Source: G963667145 sp963676515 [NCBI: Candidatus Cloacimonadota bacterium]
GTDB taxonomy: Bacteria > Cloacimonadota > Cloacimonadia > G963667145
Assembly: GCA_963676515.1 (NCBI GenBank)
Contig: OY781061.1
Location: forward strand, 992,001-1,056,000
Length of the DNA: 64,000 nt
Reading direction: 5' to 3'
Numbering within the stretch: the stretch's first letter is position 1; the number at the start of each line of letters is the position of its first letter. The position numbers and the translations under genes were made by a program. This document shows, piece after piece, positions 16,668-26,714 of this stretch. A model generated the notes under the pieces. That model had not been told where the DNA came from. It ran no database searches and saw only the letters and a list, made by a program, of their open reading frames with translations.

Positions 16668-18795
16668 ACACCTTTTGCTGAGTTTTTGCCGTCAAAATCG
16701 CCCCTATATTCTCTTTCACACCCAGCACTTTCGAGAGTTCAGCCACTATTTTCAGGTGCGGTTTATAGGCGTTGTTTGGCGAGATAAATAAGATAATCAC
16801 CTTAGTCGGCTTGCCATCCAGCGACTCGAAATCTATGCCTTGCGGACAAATACCGATGGCGATGTGACTATCCAGCGTGCCAGCAGTCTTGGCGTGCGGC
16901 AGAGCCACAGAGTTGCCTATCGCTGTAGACAGAGCCTTCTCCCGCAATAAGACATCCGCCAGCACCTGCTCTGCGTCTATCTTCTGATGATGCAGACAGA
17001 TAAGATCCAGAAGTTCGCCAATCGCAGCAATCTTCGTTTTCGCTTTCAGCTCCAAGATAATGTTCCGAGGGTTCAGAAGCTCCGTGAGTTGCCGATCCTC
17101 CACCATATTGCATTTGCTCGTCACATTTATCAAATCTACGCCCAACTCTCTTGGTTTGGTGATATGTTTGAGCTCTGCCAAAATCGTGTTTATCTTCACC
17201 AAAGCCTCATAAACGATAGTCTGAGCGAAGATAGTCTGATCTTGCTCAATAGAGATGTTGATCGTATGCTCCGCCTCTGTCTCGGAGAGCTTTATCATCA
17301 ACTTGTCTCGCCTAATCTGGTAAATTATCTTTTCAGCCTTGGTTAAACTGACAAAAAAACCTTCTTCACTAAAAGTATCCAAAATATACTTCACTATCAA
17401 CTTACGAATCTGCGGATTTTCGATTTTGTAATTTATCACATTTTGCTTTTCTTTGCCTTTCTTTGGCGACCTAGTTCCCTCTTTTTTTATTTTCAAGACT
17501 TTGTCCAAAATCAAAGGCGGAAAAATAGTCGAAACCAGCACCAGCATAATTGCAGCGGAAAAAATTTGCTCATCGATGATGCCTCCAGCCAAACCAAAAC
17601 CAGCCATAATCATAATGACCTCGCCACGAGGAGACATCCCCAGCCCTACTCTCAGCGAGCCCACAAAATTGAACCCTGCAAAATATGAAAAAATCCCACA
17701 ACCGACAACTTTCGCCAAAATAGCCACCAGCGAATAAATAAGACCGAAAATTAAAAATCCAGGTCTCGTAAACACCGTAACATCAACCATCATTCCCATT
17801 ACGGTGAAAAAAATCGGCACAAAGAAAATTTCCAAAGGTTCTAGTGAGTCCAGCAAAACATAAGCAATATCGGTTTTGGACAAGCTAAGCCCTGCCACAT
17901 AAGCTCCTATTATCATCGCCAGTCCTGTCTTCTCAAAAATTCCCGCTATCATAAATGCGATGCTCAAAGCGATAATGCTAAAGACAAAGGGTGATTGAAA
18001 ATGCTTGAGAAACTTGGAGATGCGATGAGCAAAGAAAAGACCAGCTCCCGTAAAAATCGCCCAGATTCCGATAGTTTTGCCAGCTATCTTGAGCATAAAA
18101 TAAACATTCGGCTGCTCGCTTTCCACCACTCCCACTACTATCGCCAGCAAAATAATCGCCAGAATATCGTCTATCACTGCAGCAGAGAGGATGCTCACAC
18201 CTTCGGGGGAATGCATTTTCTTCTTGTCGGACAATATCCTCGCCGTGATGCCCACAGAAGTAGCTGTGGTCATCGTCCCCATAAATAGTGCCGACGGATG
18301 CCAAAAATCTACGCAAAACATAACCTGCACCAAAAAATTCCCTGCAAAGAAGGAGATCAGCACACCGCCCACACCGACGATAAAGCCACTGGTGAAATAG
18401 CGAAGCAAGAGGTCTAAGTCCGTCTTTAGCCCCGCGATGAAAAGCAAGATAATCGAGGCAATCGTGGCAAATCCGTAAAGCTCTGGCGTGATGTGGATAG
18501 TGGAGTTTACGAATTTAGGAAAAAGTCCGTGCTCAAAACCTGGCAAAGCGATGCTTCCCAAAAGATAAGGTCCCAAAATGATTCCGCAAAATATCTCGCC
18601 CAACACAGACGGCAAACCAAACTTCTCGAACAAAGAGCCAGAAAGTTTGGCACAGATGATAATCACCCCGACCTGCATCACCAGCTGAGTAACATAGTGA
18701 CTCAAGTCTTGCAGATTTATCTGTCTTTCGACAGCAGCAAAAATTTGCGAACCCAAAAAAGTCAAAATTGAAAGTAAAAACAATTTTTTATTCAT
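16648..18795 (-). CDS. CPA2-type cation:proton antiporter fused to a PTS EIIA-like domain
   Basis: This 715-residue protein has an N-terminal signal-like segment, then about 12 membrane segments of the Na+/H+ exchanger (CPA2) fold. Two of these contain the IDD pair (AAVIDDILAIILL) and the SPRGEV motif (GLGMSPRGEVIMIMAG). A charged linker leads to a C-terminal domain with ALPHAK, the EIIA (fructose/mannitol type) active-site histidine, about H634. The EIIA part presumably regulates transport by phosphorylation or metabolite state, but no PTS gene is nearby. A paralogue with the same design is at 45031-47187. First gene of a leftward operon with the methyltransferase and metal exporter. Confidence 0.9.
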   Translation of the reverse strand: MNKKLFLLSILTFLGSQIFAAVERQINLQDLSHYVTQLVMQVGVIIICAKLSGSLFEKFGLPSVLGEIFCGIILGPYLLGSIALPGFEHGLFPKFVNSTIHITPELYGFATIASIILLFIAGLKTDLDLLLRYFTSGFIVGVGGVLISFFAGNFLVQVMFCVDFWHPSALFMGTMTTATSVGITARILSDKKKMHSPEGVSILSAAVIDDILAIILLAIVVGVVESEQPNVYFMLKIAGKTIGIWAIFTGAGLFFAHRISKFLKHFQSPFVFSIIALSIAFMIAGIFEKTGLAMIIGAYVAGLSLSKTDIAYVLLDSLEPLEIFFVPIFFTVMGMMVDVTVFTRPGFLIFGLIYSLVAILAKVVGCGIFSYFAGFNFVGSLRVGLGMSPRGEVIMIMAGFGLAGGIIDEQIFSAAIMLVLVSTIFPPLILDKVLKIKKEGTRSPKKGKEKQNVINYKIENPQIRKLIVKYILDTFSEEGFFVSLTKAEKIIYQIRRDKLMIKLSETEAEHTINISIEQDQTIFAQTIVYEALVKINTILAELKHITKPRELGVDLINVTSKCNMVEDRQLTELLNPRNIILELKAKTKIAAIGELLDLICLHHQKIDAEQVLADVLLREKALSTAIGNSVALPHAKTAGTLDSHIAIGICPQGIDFESLDGKPTKVIILFISPNNAYKPHLKIVAELSKVLGVKENIGAILTAKTQQKVYEVFRK

Positions 18796-18973
18796 ATCCT
18801 AAAACCAATCCTTTTTAAATCTTTCTTTTGAAACCGTGTAATTCAATTTTCCTTGCTCATTGTAGCAAGACAATTTTTATTTATTGCTAAAAAAACTCTT
18901 GTCAATTTGAGAAGATTCTCCTCCGCTAGTTTTATTGAAGTTTGCGAACAATAATAATTTTAAGGATATTGCG
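18796..18973. other. divergent intergenic region between antiporter and dtd
   Basis: This 178-bp gap separates divergent genes and must hold both promoters. A TTGTCA near 18900 faces dtd. I see no good -10 partner. Confidence 0.3.
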
Positions 18974-19417
18974 ATGAGAGTTTTGGTGCAAAAAGTGAAA
19001 TTTGCCAAAGTCAGTGTGGGCAAAGAGACAACAGGCGAAATAGACAAAGGGCTTTTGCTTTTTTTGGGAGTCGGTCAAGAAGATGTGGGCGATTATCCCG
19101 CAAAGATAAAATGGCTTGTCGAAAAAATAGTCAAATTGAGAATATTTACCGACCAACAAGGCAAGCTCAACCTCAGTGCACTAGATGTGCAAGCCGCGGT
19201 GCTTTTGGTCTCACAGTTCACGCTCTACGCCGACTGCCAGAGAGGCAATCGCCCCAGCTTTACCAATGCAGCTCCTCCAGCAAATGCCGAAAAAATCTAC
19301 CACCTCTTCGGGCAAAAACTAAAAGAGTATCTTCCCACGGAGTTCGGCAGATTTGGTGCGAAAATGGAAGTGGAACTGCTCAACGACGGTCCTGTAACCA
19401 TCTGGCTAGAAAGGTAG
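18974..19417 (+). CDS. dtd: D-aminoacyl-tRNA deacylase
   Basis: Dtd hydrolyses D-amino acids (and glycine mischarged on tRNA-Ala) from tRNA. The 147-residue product is full length and carries both active-site motifs: SQFTLYADCQRGNRPSF (family SQFTLYAD...RPSF) and the C-terminal NDGPVTIWLE with the cross-subunit GP dipeptide. I chose MRVLVQKV, the usual start; the frame is open 13 codons further upstream. Thymidine phosphorylase follows 26 bp downstream. Confidence 0.96.
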   Translation: MRVLVQKVKFAKVSVGKETTGEIDKGLLLFLGVGQEDVGDYPAKIKWLVEKIVKLRIFTDQQGKLNLSALDVQAAVLLVSQFTLYADCQRGNRPSFTNAAPPANAEKIYHLFGQKLKEYLPTEFGRFGAKMEVELLNDGPVTIWLER

Positions 19418-19443
19418 AACTATTAAAAAAGGGAGCAGTATTT

Positions 19444-20739
19444 ATGTATAATCCTGTAGAAATTATCATCAAAAAGCGTTCTGGGCAAGCACTGAGCGAA
19501 CCTGAGCTAAAATTTATGGTGGAAAGCTACCTCGCAAAAAGCGTCCCCGATTATCAAATGTCCGCCTTTCTTATGGCGATATTTTTCGCTGGAATGAACG
19601 ACGACGAGACATACCTCTTGACCAAAACCTATATCAACTCGGGAACAAGACTAAATTTCGACTACGACACCGTGGACAAACACTCCACGGGAGGTGTCGG
19701 CGACAAAGTATCGCTCGTGCTCGCTCCTGTGATAGCAGCCTGCGGAGGCAAAATCCCGATGCTCTCTGGAAGAGGTCTGGGACATACGGGTGGCACTCTG
19801 GACAAGCTCGAATCCATCCCAGGATTTACCACCGCCCTCAGCGAAGCTCGCTTCCGACAAACCATCGACAGCTGTGGCTTCTCTATCGCCAGCCAGTCCA
19901 AAGATATGGTGCCAGCAGACAAACAGATCTACGCCCTTCGCGATGTCAGTGGCACTGTGGAATCGTTCCCGCTAATCACCGCCAGCATCATGTCCAAGAA
20001 AATTGCCGAAGGTGCTAAAAACCTCGTCATCGACCTCAAAGTCGGCTCAGGTGCTTTTATGAAAAACCTAAAAGACGCCCGTGAGCTAGGCAGAAACTTA
20101 AAGAAAGTCGGCGAAACTTTTGGACAAAAAGTGAAAATCGTCTACACCAATATGAACAGCCCCATCGGGCATTACATCGGCAACGCCCTCGAGATAAAAG
20201 AGTGCATCGAGTATCTGCAAGGCAAGCCATTCCCCGATCTGCACATCATCAATAAGACCCTCGCCGTGCAAATGCTCACCATGTGCAAACTGGCGGAATG
20301 CGAAAAAACAGCGGGAAAGATGGTCGAGGAAGTGCTGGCAAACGGGAAAGCGTTGGCGTGCTTCAGGCAATTCATAAAATTACAAGACGGCAACGAAAAG
20401 GTCGTAGACGATGTTAGTTTGCTCCCTAAAGCAGAGATTGAACTGCCCATCGTCTCTTGCGAAAGCGGCTACATCCAAGCGATCGACTCGCAAGCTATCG
20501 GCTACGCCCTCATAGATTTGCAAGCTGGAAGGAAAAAACTAACCGACCAGCTCAATCACGCCACAGGGGCAAAGTTGACCGTAAAAATAGGCGACAAAAT
20601 CGAAAAGAACCAACCGCTGGGAATTGTGTTTTGTGCGAACGAAAAGCAAGGAAAAGAGGTTTGCCAAAAGATAGTGCAATCTCTGCAAATCTCTGCCAAA
20701 AAACCAGCCACAGAAAGCCTAATTTTGGGCATCGAATAA
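19444..20739 (+). CDS. deoA: thymidine / pyrimidine-nucleoside phosphorylase
   Basis: It converts thymidine (and perhaps uridine) plus phosphate to the base and (deoxy)ribose-1-phosphate. The 431-residue protein has KHSTGGVGDK (79-88, phosphate binding) and the family signature SGRGLGHTGGTLDK (108-121). Its three-domain length is typical. A GGGAG ribosome site precedes the ATG. It may serve the catabolism of nucleosides brought in by the BMP importer at 7.6-12.3 kb, though the genes are not adjacent. DeoA and Pdp cannot be told apart by eye. Confidence 0.95.
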   Translation: MYNPVEIIIKKRSGQALSEPELKFMVESYLAKSVPDYQMSAFLMAIFFAGMNDDETYLLTKTYINSGTRLNFDYDTVDKHSTGGVGDKVSLVLAPVIAACGGKIPMLSGRGLGHTGGTLDKLESIPGFTTALSEARFRQTIDSCGFSIASQSKDMVPADKQIYALRDVSGTVESFPLITASIMSKKIAEGAKNLVIDLKVGSGAFMKNLKDARELGRNLKKVGETFGQKVKIVYTNMNSPIGHYIGNALEIKECIEYLQGKPFPDLHIINKTLAVQMLTMCKLAECEKTAGKMVEEVLANGKALACFRQFIKLQDGNEKVVDDVSLLPKAEIELPIVSCESGYIQAIDSQAIGYALIDLQAGRKKLTDQLNHATGAKLTVKIGDKIEKNQPLGIVFCANEKQGKEVCQKIVQSLQISAKKPATESLILGIE

Positions 20740-20754
20740 AACAAGAGGTTTGCA

Positions 20755-21552
20755 ATGAATCCCTACAAAATATCTGTAATCCAATTTCAGCCGAAATTTT
20801 TGCAAGTAGAAGAAAATCTGAAAAAAATCGAGAACCTCTGCTCTAATCTTACAACAGACCTCTTTGTCTTGCCAGAGCTAGCCACCTGTGGCTACGCTTT
20901 CGCTAGCCCAGAGGAGCTCCTCCAAGTAGCAGAGGACGGTCAAGCAGGCGTCAGTGCCAGATTTTTTACACGACTCTCTGCTCAGCTAGACGCCTCCATC
21001 GTCTATGGTTTCCCCGAGCTAAAAGGTGGCAAAGTCTACAACTCTGCACGCCTAGTCAACCCCGACGGCAGTAGCTATATCTACCAAAAGATACACCTTT
21101 TTGGAGCAGAAAAACTGTGGTTCACCCCCGGTAAAACTGGTTTGATGGTGGTAAAAGCCAAGAAAGGTGTCAAACTGGGCTTGATGATTTGCTTCGACTG
21201 GTTCTTCCCAGAAGTCGCCCGCACTCTGGCATTGCAAGGAGCACAGATCCTTTGCCAAGTCGCCAATCTGGTGTTACCGTGGTGTCAGCAGGCGATGCTC
21301 ACCCGCAGCCTAGAAAATCGCTGCATCAGCATCACAGCCAATCGAGTCGGCACAGAAAGGAACCAGGAGTATCATTACCGCTTCACAGGTGGCTCGCAGG
21401 TGGTAAGCCACACAGGGCAGAGGCTAGGGCAACTCGGAGAAGGCGAAGAGGGCATCCTCAGCGTGAGTGTCGATTTGGACGAGCCAACCCCTTGGCTGAA
21501 CGAGCACAACCATATTTTCTCCGATAGAAAGCCAGAATTCTACTTCAAGTAA
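20755..21552 (+). CDS. carbon-nitrogen hydrolase (nitrilase superfamily)
   Basis: The 265-residue protein carries the full catalytic triad: E41 in FVLPELATCGY, K112 in YQKIHLFG and C146 in MICFDWFFPE. It therefore cleaves a C-N bond in an amide, amidine or carbamoyl compound; the branch cannot be decided by eye. It sits 15 bp after deoA and is probably in the same transcript. Confidence 0.9.
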   Translation: MNPYKISVIQFQPKFLQVEENLKKIENLCSNLTTDLFVLPELATCGYAFASPEELLQVAEDGQAGVSARFFTRLSAQLDASIVYGFPELKGGKVYNSARLVNPDGSSYIYQKIHLFGAEKLWFTPGKTGLMVVKAKKGVKLGLMICFDWFFPEVARTLALQGAQILCQVANLVLPWCQQAMLTRSLENRCISITANRVGTERNQEYHYRFTGGSQVVSHTGQRLGQLGEGEEGILSVSVDLDEPTPWLNEHNHIFSDRKPEFYFK

Positions 21553-21646
21553 CGACAAGCAAAATTTTTGCTTCAACTAAAAAAACTATTGACTCACAAA
21601 CCTAAATAATAATAAAAACAAAACTGCTAAAAATTAAGGGGGAATT

Positions 21647-21958
21647 ATGAAAAACCTAATCAAATTACTTTTTTTACTCTTGCTGTCTTTCACTCTTTTT
21701 GGATGCATCGTTGATGAAGAAGAATGCGAAATATTAATTGTAAACAATTCTGGTTACGAAATCACCAGCGTTGCTGTGGACTACGGGGAAAATGTTCTTA
21801 GCTCTAATATTGCCAATGGCGAGACACGCTCTATCGGAGACTACGATGAATCGGAACACTATATCGACATCCAAACTACTTCCACAGACCCTGACGACTT
21901 TTATTCCAGAACCATAGACTGCTCGGGAGCTGGGAAATACGCTGTTTCTGTAAACTAA
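21647..21958 (+). CDS. small lipoprotein of unknown function
   Basis: The 103-residue protein has a signal peptide and lipobox LFGC (cysteine 20), then an acidic N-terminus (VDEEECE) and a compact beta-rich domain starting ILIVNNSGYEITSVAVDY. A strong GGGGGA ribosome site precedes the ATG, and a terminator follows, so it is expressed on its own. No family recognised. Confidence 0.8.
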   Translation: MKNLIKLLFLLLLSFTLFGCIVDEEECEILIVNNSGYEITSVAVDYGENVLSSNIANGETRSIGDYDESEHYIDIQTTSTDPDDFYSRTIDCSGAGKYAVSVN

Positions 21959-21971
21959 AACTTTTCCAAAG

Positions 21972-22003
21972 AAAAAGCCCTTCTTTTCTGAGGGGCTTTT
22001 TTT
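21972..22003 (+). terminator. rho-independent terminator after the small lipoprotein gene
   Basis: AAAAAGCCC and GGGGCTTTTTTT form a GC-containing stem around a short loop and end in a T-run, 13 bp after the stop codon. Confidence 0.85.
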
Positions 22004-22068
22004 GTATCAATAAAACCAGTTGACAATCTTTTTAGCTATTCATAACTGTGACCAAATTTGTCAAAGTT

Positions 22069-23826
22069 ATGTTAAAAAACACAAATAAAATCGCTTTTAT
22101 CCTTATTTTTGCTCTTTGTTTTTTGCAGATTCTATCTGCGGAAGAGATGGAAGAAGAGACCTACGAAACAGATGAGCACACCTCATTACTTTTTTATGAA
22201 ATCTTACCTTTGGATGCCCGCTATGCGACGGAAAAAGACTGGAAAAACTTTTACTTCCTTGACGAAGAGCAAATCAAAAAACTTTACTCTACCTCTATCA
22301 AAAAAAAATCTGACCTCCAAAAAATCGGCTTAGATTCGCTCACCAGTGAGAGATTGCTGTCTTATCTCACATTCCAGTCTGGCTCTATATATCTGCTCTC
22401 ACGCTTGGTAGATCAGCAAAAATATCACAACAAGCACAAGCATCTTCATCACAGCCAAAAGCTCTTTTGCAATTACAAAAACTCTCGCCTCGGATTTCTC
22501 ATGCAAAAAGACGCTGGCGAAAGCGACCAAATGGATTACAAAAACTGGTTCTTCCAGCAAACAAACCTCTCCTATCTGTCCAACCTGATATTGGGCTCGT
22601 ACAAGATGCGGCTAGGACAAGGGATAATCTTCGGCAATCGCCTCTCGCAAACCATCTCTTCCCTCTCCACACGCTCTCCCATCGCCACAGCCAGCCACAT
22701 CTCCCCTTACGCCTCTTTCACCGAGCAATGGTATCTGCACGGAGGCACCCTTACCGCACAGCTGGGCTCACTGCAAATCTCGCCATACTACAGCCAAAGC
22801 GAGTTAGATGTAAATCTGAAGAGCGACTCCATCAGCTCGATCGACGAATCGGGAATCCACCTAGAGAGCTCGCCCACGACCAACCTACAGGCACAAGGCG
22901 TGTATTCTGCGTGGCTTAGCGACAATCTACAATTAGGATACAACAGGGCAGAGTTCAAGTTTGACCGTCCCTTTTTGGACGCAAGCCAATCGCAATCTTA
23001 CCAAGTGCACTCATTCGACTTCCGCTACCAGCCTGGCTACGCGTCGTTTTTCGGCGAGATTGCCCAAGCAGACCAAAAAACTGGGCAAGTTTATGGATTA
23101 AAAATCAAGCACGACGACCTGCATCAAACCCTAATCTACCGCAACTTTGCAAAAAATCTCCCCACATACTTGGGCAAACCTATCACCCAGACAAACTCGT
23201 TCGACAACCAAAAAGGGCTGTACTACGGGGCTTTATGGCTTCCCTTACAAAATTTCAAATTCAACTTTTACCTCGATATTTGGCAAACGCCCCAAACTTC
23301 GTCCGAAGCCGAGATGCCACTTAGCGGACAAGAAATGCTTTTTTGGGGAAGATATTCCACTGCAAAACAACATTTTAGCCTGCAATACAAAATCCAGAAA
23401 AAAGAGCAACTCCTAAGCTCGGACGAAATCGGCGACCAAAAAGTTTGTGACTACAAAGTAGACTATCATCTAAATCTAGGAAAATTCTTCAGAATCAAAA
23501 CCCGCTACAACTACCGCACTTACGAAGAGAGTCAGCACAAATCAGGCTATCTAACCTACGCCGAACTCGGCTTTCGCCACACAATCTTCTCAGTCATCAC
23601 AAGAGCCGCCTACTACAAGGCAAACACGCCCGTGTATATGTATCAGCAAGGCGTGGACGGCACAATGCTCACCTCAGCTTTCAGCGGCGAAGACCTTTTC
23701 TACTATTTCTTGGCAAACAGCAAAATCCTGCCAAACACAAAACTGCAACTAAAATACTCCAACTACCATCAGAAAAGAGACCGCCAAGAGGTCACAGCCC
23801 AAATTCTACTCAGCAAAAAATTCTAA
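22069..23826 (+). CDS. outer-membrane beta-barrel protein with N-terminal helical (HhH-like) region
   Basis: The 585-residue protein has a signal peptide (MLKNTNKIAFILIFALCFLQ), then a segment of about 100 residues with two helix-hairpin-like turns (LDEEQIKKLYSTSIKKKSDL and LTSERLLSYL), then about 450 residues of alternating aromatic strands ending in LLSKKF, a C-terminal phenylalanine typical of barrels assembled by BAM. The layout resembles large barrels with ComEA-like HhH leaders found in the FCB group. A GTG seven codons upstream is an alternative start. TTGACA lies at 22020. Function unknown. Confidence 0.7.
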   Translation: MLKNTNKIAFILIFALCFLQILSAEEMEEETYETDEHTSLLFYEILPLDARYATEKDWKNFYFLDEEQIKKLYSTSIKKKSDLQKIGLDSLTSERLLSYLTFQSGSIYLLSRLVDQQKYHNKHKHLHHSQKLFCNYKNSRLGFLMQKDAGESDQMDYKNWFFQQTNLSYLSNLILGSYKMRLGQGIIFGNRLSQTISSLSTRSPIATASHISPYASFTEQWYLHGGTLTAQLGSLQISPYYSQSELDVNLKSDSISSIDESGIHLESSPTTNLQAQGVYSAWLSDNLQLGYNRAEFKFDRPFLDASQSQSYQVHSFDFRYQPGYASFFGEIAQADQKTGQVYGLKIKHDDLHQTLIYRNFAKNLPTYLGKPITQTNSFDNQKGLYYGALWLPLQNFKFNFYLDIWQTPQTSSEAEMPLSGQEMLFWGRYSTAKQHFSLQYKIQKKEQLLSSDEIGDQKVCDYKVDYHLNLGKFFRIKTRYNYRTYEESQHKSGYLTYAELGFRHTIFSVITRAAYYKANTPVYMYQQGVDGTMLTSAFSGEDLFYYFLANSKILPNTKLQLKYSNYHQKRDRQEVTAQILLSKKF

Positions 23827-24080
23827 TCGTCCTTTAACCCTAAATCAGCAACAACTTCTGCTATATTTCCAAAACTCATTTTTTCTTTTTTCAGCGATAT
23901 ATCTCTTTATTGTATAGTAAGATAAGAAAACAAAAAAAATAAAGTCCTTTACAGATTTCTCTCAAATAATCCTTTGGTATTATCTTTTGATAAATCAATC
24001 GATAATAAAATTCTTTCAATTTGCAATGCATTCTAAAAATTTTCGCTAAAATACTGTAAAATAGAAAGATGAGGGAAAAA
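23827..24080. other. AT-rich intergenic region upstream of mltA-like gene
   Basis: About 250 bp of very AT-rich sequence with no frame or hairpin I can support. It presumably contains the promoter for the transglycosylase gene. Confidence 0.35.
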
Positions 24081-25277
24081 ATGAAAATCAGTTTTAAATT
24101 TTGTCTAATCGTTGCTTTTTTATTCTCATTCGTTTTAGCTTCTGCTGGAACACTAAAGAAAATCGACTACTCACAATCGCCTCTATTTGAAGACGATTTG
24201 GATTATCAAAATTTAAAAGCTGGCATCTCCCAAAGTTTAACTTATTTGGAAAGAGTCCCTAGCGACCGCCAATTTCGCTTCGGAGAAGACAGCTACACCG
24301 CTGAGCAAATGAAAGCCTCTCTCAAGCTCTTTGTCGATTACCTCCACGGCAATCCTCAGCCCAAGCAAATGAACAGCTTCATCAGCACCTTTTACAATGT
24401 CTATGTCTCCACTGGGCAAAGCGGCAACGAAGATGTCCTCTTCACCGCTTACTGCCAGCCGATGATCAAAGGTAGCCTCACTAAAACCGCAGAATTTTGC
24501 GTGCCTATCTGCTCCAAACCTCTTGACCTTGTCCAAAAAAAAATCGACGGACAGTGGAAATCGGGTCGTTACGATGCAGACGGCAATTTCGTGCCTTACT
24601 ACACAAGAGCCGAGATAAATTCGCTGAAGATATTAGAAAAAAAAGCCACGCCCATCGCTTGGGTCAGCTCCAAGCTGGACAGACTTTACCTAGAAATAGA
24701 AGGCTGCGGCGACCTCTTATTGCCCGATGGCAACTCTCTGCACCTGCAATACCAAACCAAAAACGGACACAGCTACGGTAGCATCGGCAAATATATGATG
24801 CGAGTCAAGAACTTGCCTGCCAACCAAGTGGGCATTTTGCACCTAAAAAAATACTTCGCCAAACATCCTGAAGAGTTGCAGGCGACTCTCAACATCAACA
24901 AGAGTTTCGTGTTTTTCACTCGCGGCAATGGCAAATCTATGGGATGCCTAAATGTCCCTATCACTCCGGGCAGGACTATCGCCACAGACCGCTCTGTATT
25001 CCCCTCGGCAGCTTTAGGATTTATCCAGAGCAAAAAGCCCGTGGTGGATGGACAAAACAGAGTTAAAGGGTGGAAAAACTTTGGAAGGTTCGTCCTCAAT
25101 CAAGACACTGGCGGAGCGATAAGAGGAGCTGGACGCGGAGACATCTACTTCGGTGGCGGAACATACGCCGAAATAGCCGCCAACACCCTCAAGCATAGCG
25201 GCAAAATGTACTTTATGGTTTTGAAACCCAGCATCGACCTAGCTAGCTACACAGGCGAGATGTTGGTGCAAAACTAG
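24081..25277 (+). CDS. mltA: membrane-bound lytic murein transglycosylase A homologue
   Basis: It cleaves the MurNAc-GlcNAc bond in peptidoglycan with formation of 1,6-anhydro-MurNAc. The 398-residue product has a signal peptide and an MltA domain (FTAYCQPMIKG, YYTRAEI, IEGCGDLLLPDG). The C-terminal 3D domain reads QDTGGAIRGAGRGDIYFGGG with the catalytic-type aspartates. A plain signal peptidase I site replaces the lipobox seen in E. coli MltA, so the enzyme is probably soluble in the periplasm. The second ATG is preferred because GAGGGA lies at the right distance. Confidence 0.9.
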   Translation: MKISFKFCLIVAFLFSFVLASAGTLKKIDYSQSPLFEDDLDYQNLKAGISQSLTYLERVPSDRQFRFGEDSYTAEQMKASLKLFVDYLHGNPQPKQMNSFISTFYNVYVSTGQSGNEDVLFTAYCQPMIKGSLTKTAEFCVPICSKPLDLVQKKIDGQWKSGRYDADGNFVPYYTRAEINSLKILEKKATPIAWVSSKLDRLYLEIEGCGDLLLPDGNSLHLQYQTKNGHSYGSIGKYMMRVKNLPANQVGILHLKKYFAKHPEELQATLNINKSFVFFTRGNGKSMGCLNVPITPGRTIATDRSVFPSAALGFIQSKKPVVDGQNRVKGWKNFGRFVLNQDTGGAIRGAGRGDIYFGGGTYAEIAANTLKHSGKMYFMVLKPSIDLASYTGEMLVQN

Positions 25278-25314
25278 CCACAAACCTTTTCACTCATCAG
25301 CTAGCCGCAAAAAC

Positions 25315-26151
25315 TCAACCGTTCTCTTTTCCCATATGGAACTTATTTTGCATCGTCTGGAAAAAAGTCTTTTTCCCCAGTTTGACAAACTCCACTTTTT
25401 GGCTAGATTTGGTCAAAACGACACTGTCACCATCTTGCAGATACATCAAGTTCGTTCCGTCCAACTGCAAGGTTGACTCTTCACCCACCGCTTTCACGCG
25501 GAACTCGAACCTATCTTCGGCAAAGAACACCATCGGACGCACAGTCAGCAGATGCGGATTGATCGCATTTATCACCACCGAATCCATCGTCGGATTGAGA
25601 ATAGGACCACCTACAGAGAGATTGTAGCCCGTCGTCCCCGTGGGCGTTGCCATCAGCACGCCATCCGCTCTAGCCTGATAAACAAAGTCACCGTTGTTAA
25701 AAACCTCGAACTCGATGAGCTTGGCGTTGTGAGCACGATAAATCACCGCATCGTTCAGCACTTGCCGATGAGCCATCTCTTGCCCAGTACGCATCACCCG
25801 CACATCCAGCACCATCCTTTTTTGCACTCGATACTCTCCTCGCACCAATGACGACAACGCTTCTGCAACATCTGCCAGCATTATCTCCGACAAGAACCCT
25901 AACCTACCCATGTTGATCCCCAATATCGGCAGCCGAAGCTGCAACGCCAACTGACTAGCATAGAGGATAGTGCCATCACCGCCGAAAACCAGCAAGAAGT
26001 CTATATCCTCGCTACTCTTGCGAATAAAATCGGGATAGATAGCCAAATCTTCCAGTCGCACGAACTCGTGTTTCCCTTGCAAATCTGCCAGCACCTGCAC
26101 CACTTTATCTATAAACTTACTTTGCTTATTTATCACCACCGCAAACTTCAT
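25315..26151 (-). CDS. nadK: NAD kinase
   Basis: It phosphorylates NAD to NADP. The 278-residue protein has the GGDGT motif (57-61), LNDAVIYR (the NE/D motif) and the long nucleotide-binding block around MATPTGTTGYNLSVGGP, all diagnostic. Length is normal. It is monocistronic by its surroundings: convergent with the mltA-like gene (37 bp apart) and with a 1-kb gene-free region upstream. Confidence 0.97.
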   Translation of the reverse strand: MKFAVVINKQSKFIDKVVQVLADLQGKHEFVRLEDLAIYPDFIRKSSEDIDFLLVFGGDGTILYASQLALQLRLPILGINMGRLGFLSEIMLADVAEALSSLVRGEYRVQKRMVLDVRVMRTGQEMAHRQVLNDAVIYRAHNAKLIEFEVFNNGDFVYQARADGVLMATPTGTTGYNLSVGGPILNPTMDSVVINAINPHLLTVRPMVFFAEDRFEFRVKAVGEESTLQLDGTNLMYLQDGDSVVLTKSSQKVEFVKLGKKTFFQTMQNKFHMGKENG

Positions 26152-26350
26152 CTTAAATCCTCTCTAAATTTAGCTGTAATAAAACCGTTTCATTCAAACC
26201 GCCTCTAATCCAGACGACACTCAAACGGTGTCAAGAGTTTTGTAGGCTTCGCCGACAATTAACTTTAGCTCCAAACGGAGTGTCTTACTCTAACTTACCC
26301 TCTTACCAGAGAGGATCTTCATCTTTTCATTAGCTTCGCCTTCGGCGGGA

Positions 26351-26388
26351 CTCTATCTTTTCTTTGAACGCTCAAAGATAAGATAGAG
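26351..26388. repeat. 17-bp inverted repeat (long hairpin)
   Basis: Arms 26351-26367 and 26372-26388 pair with one mismatch around the 4-base loop ACGC. The stem is long and AT-rich, and no T-run follows, so it is not a standard terminator on either strand. Confidence 0.7.
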
Positions 26389-26714
26389 AAGAAAAGAAAA
26401 CCGCTCCGCTCCAAGTCACAAGAGAACTGGCGATGTTCTCAAGAGTTCCTCTGGTGAAGAGACCTCCTGTATTCTTGCTTTAGATAAGCTACTTGCTTGT
26501 ATTGACTCTAGCGTTTACTAGCAAAGCTATTTAATCTCTTGCTCTGCCCGTGGAGCGGAGAAAGTCCCCGACCCAACTAGCAAGTGAGAAACCGCCACCT
26601 TGACAGCACCTCAAGCACAGCTCCAGCTAAAAATCATATTTTGTGACGGCCACTTTTGTAGTGAGCAGAGAGATACCATCCTGCCTTTATCCCTTTTTCG
26701 CATCGTTTCAAGAA

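Noticed and set aside
26540-26580. GGAGAAAGTCCCCGAC recalled the GAGGAAAGTCC core of RNase P RNA
   Set aside because: The flanking conserved segments and the pairing partner are missing, and the core match is imperfect.
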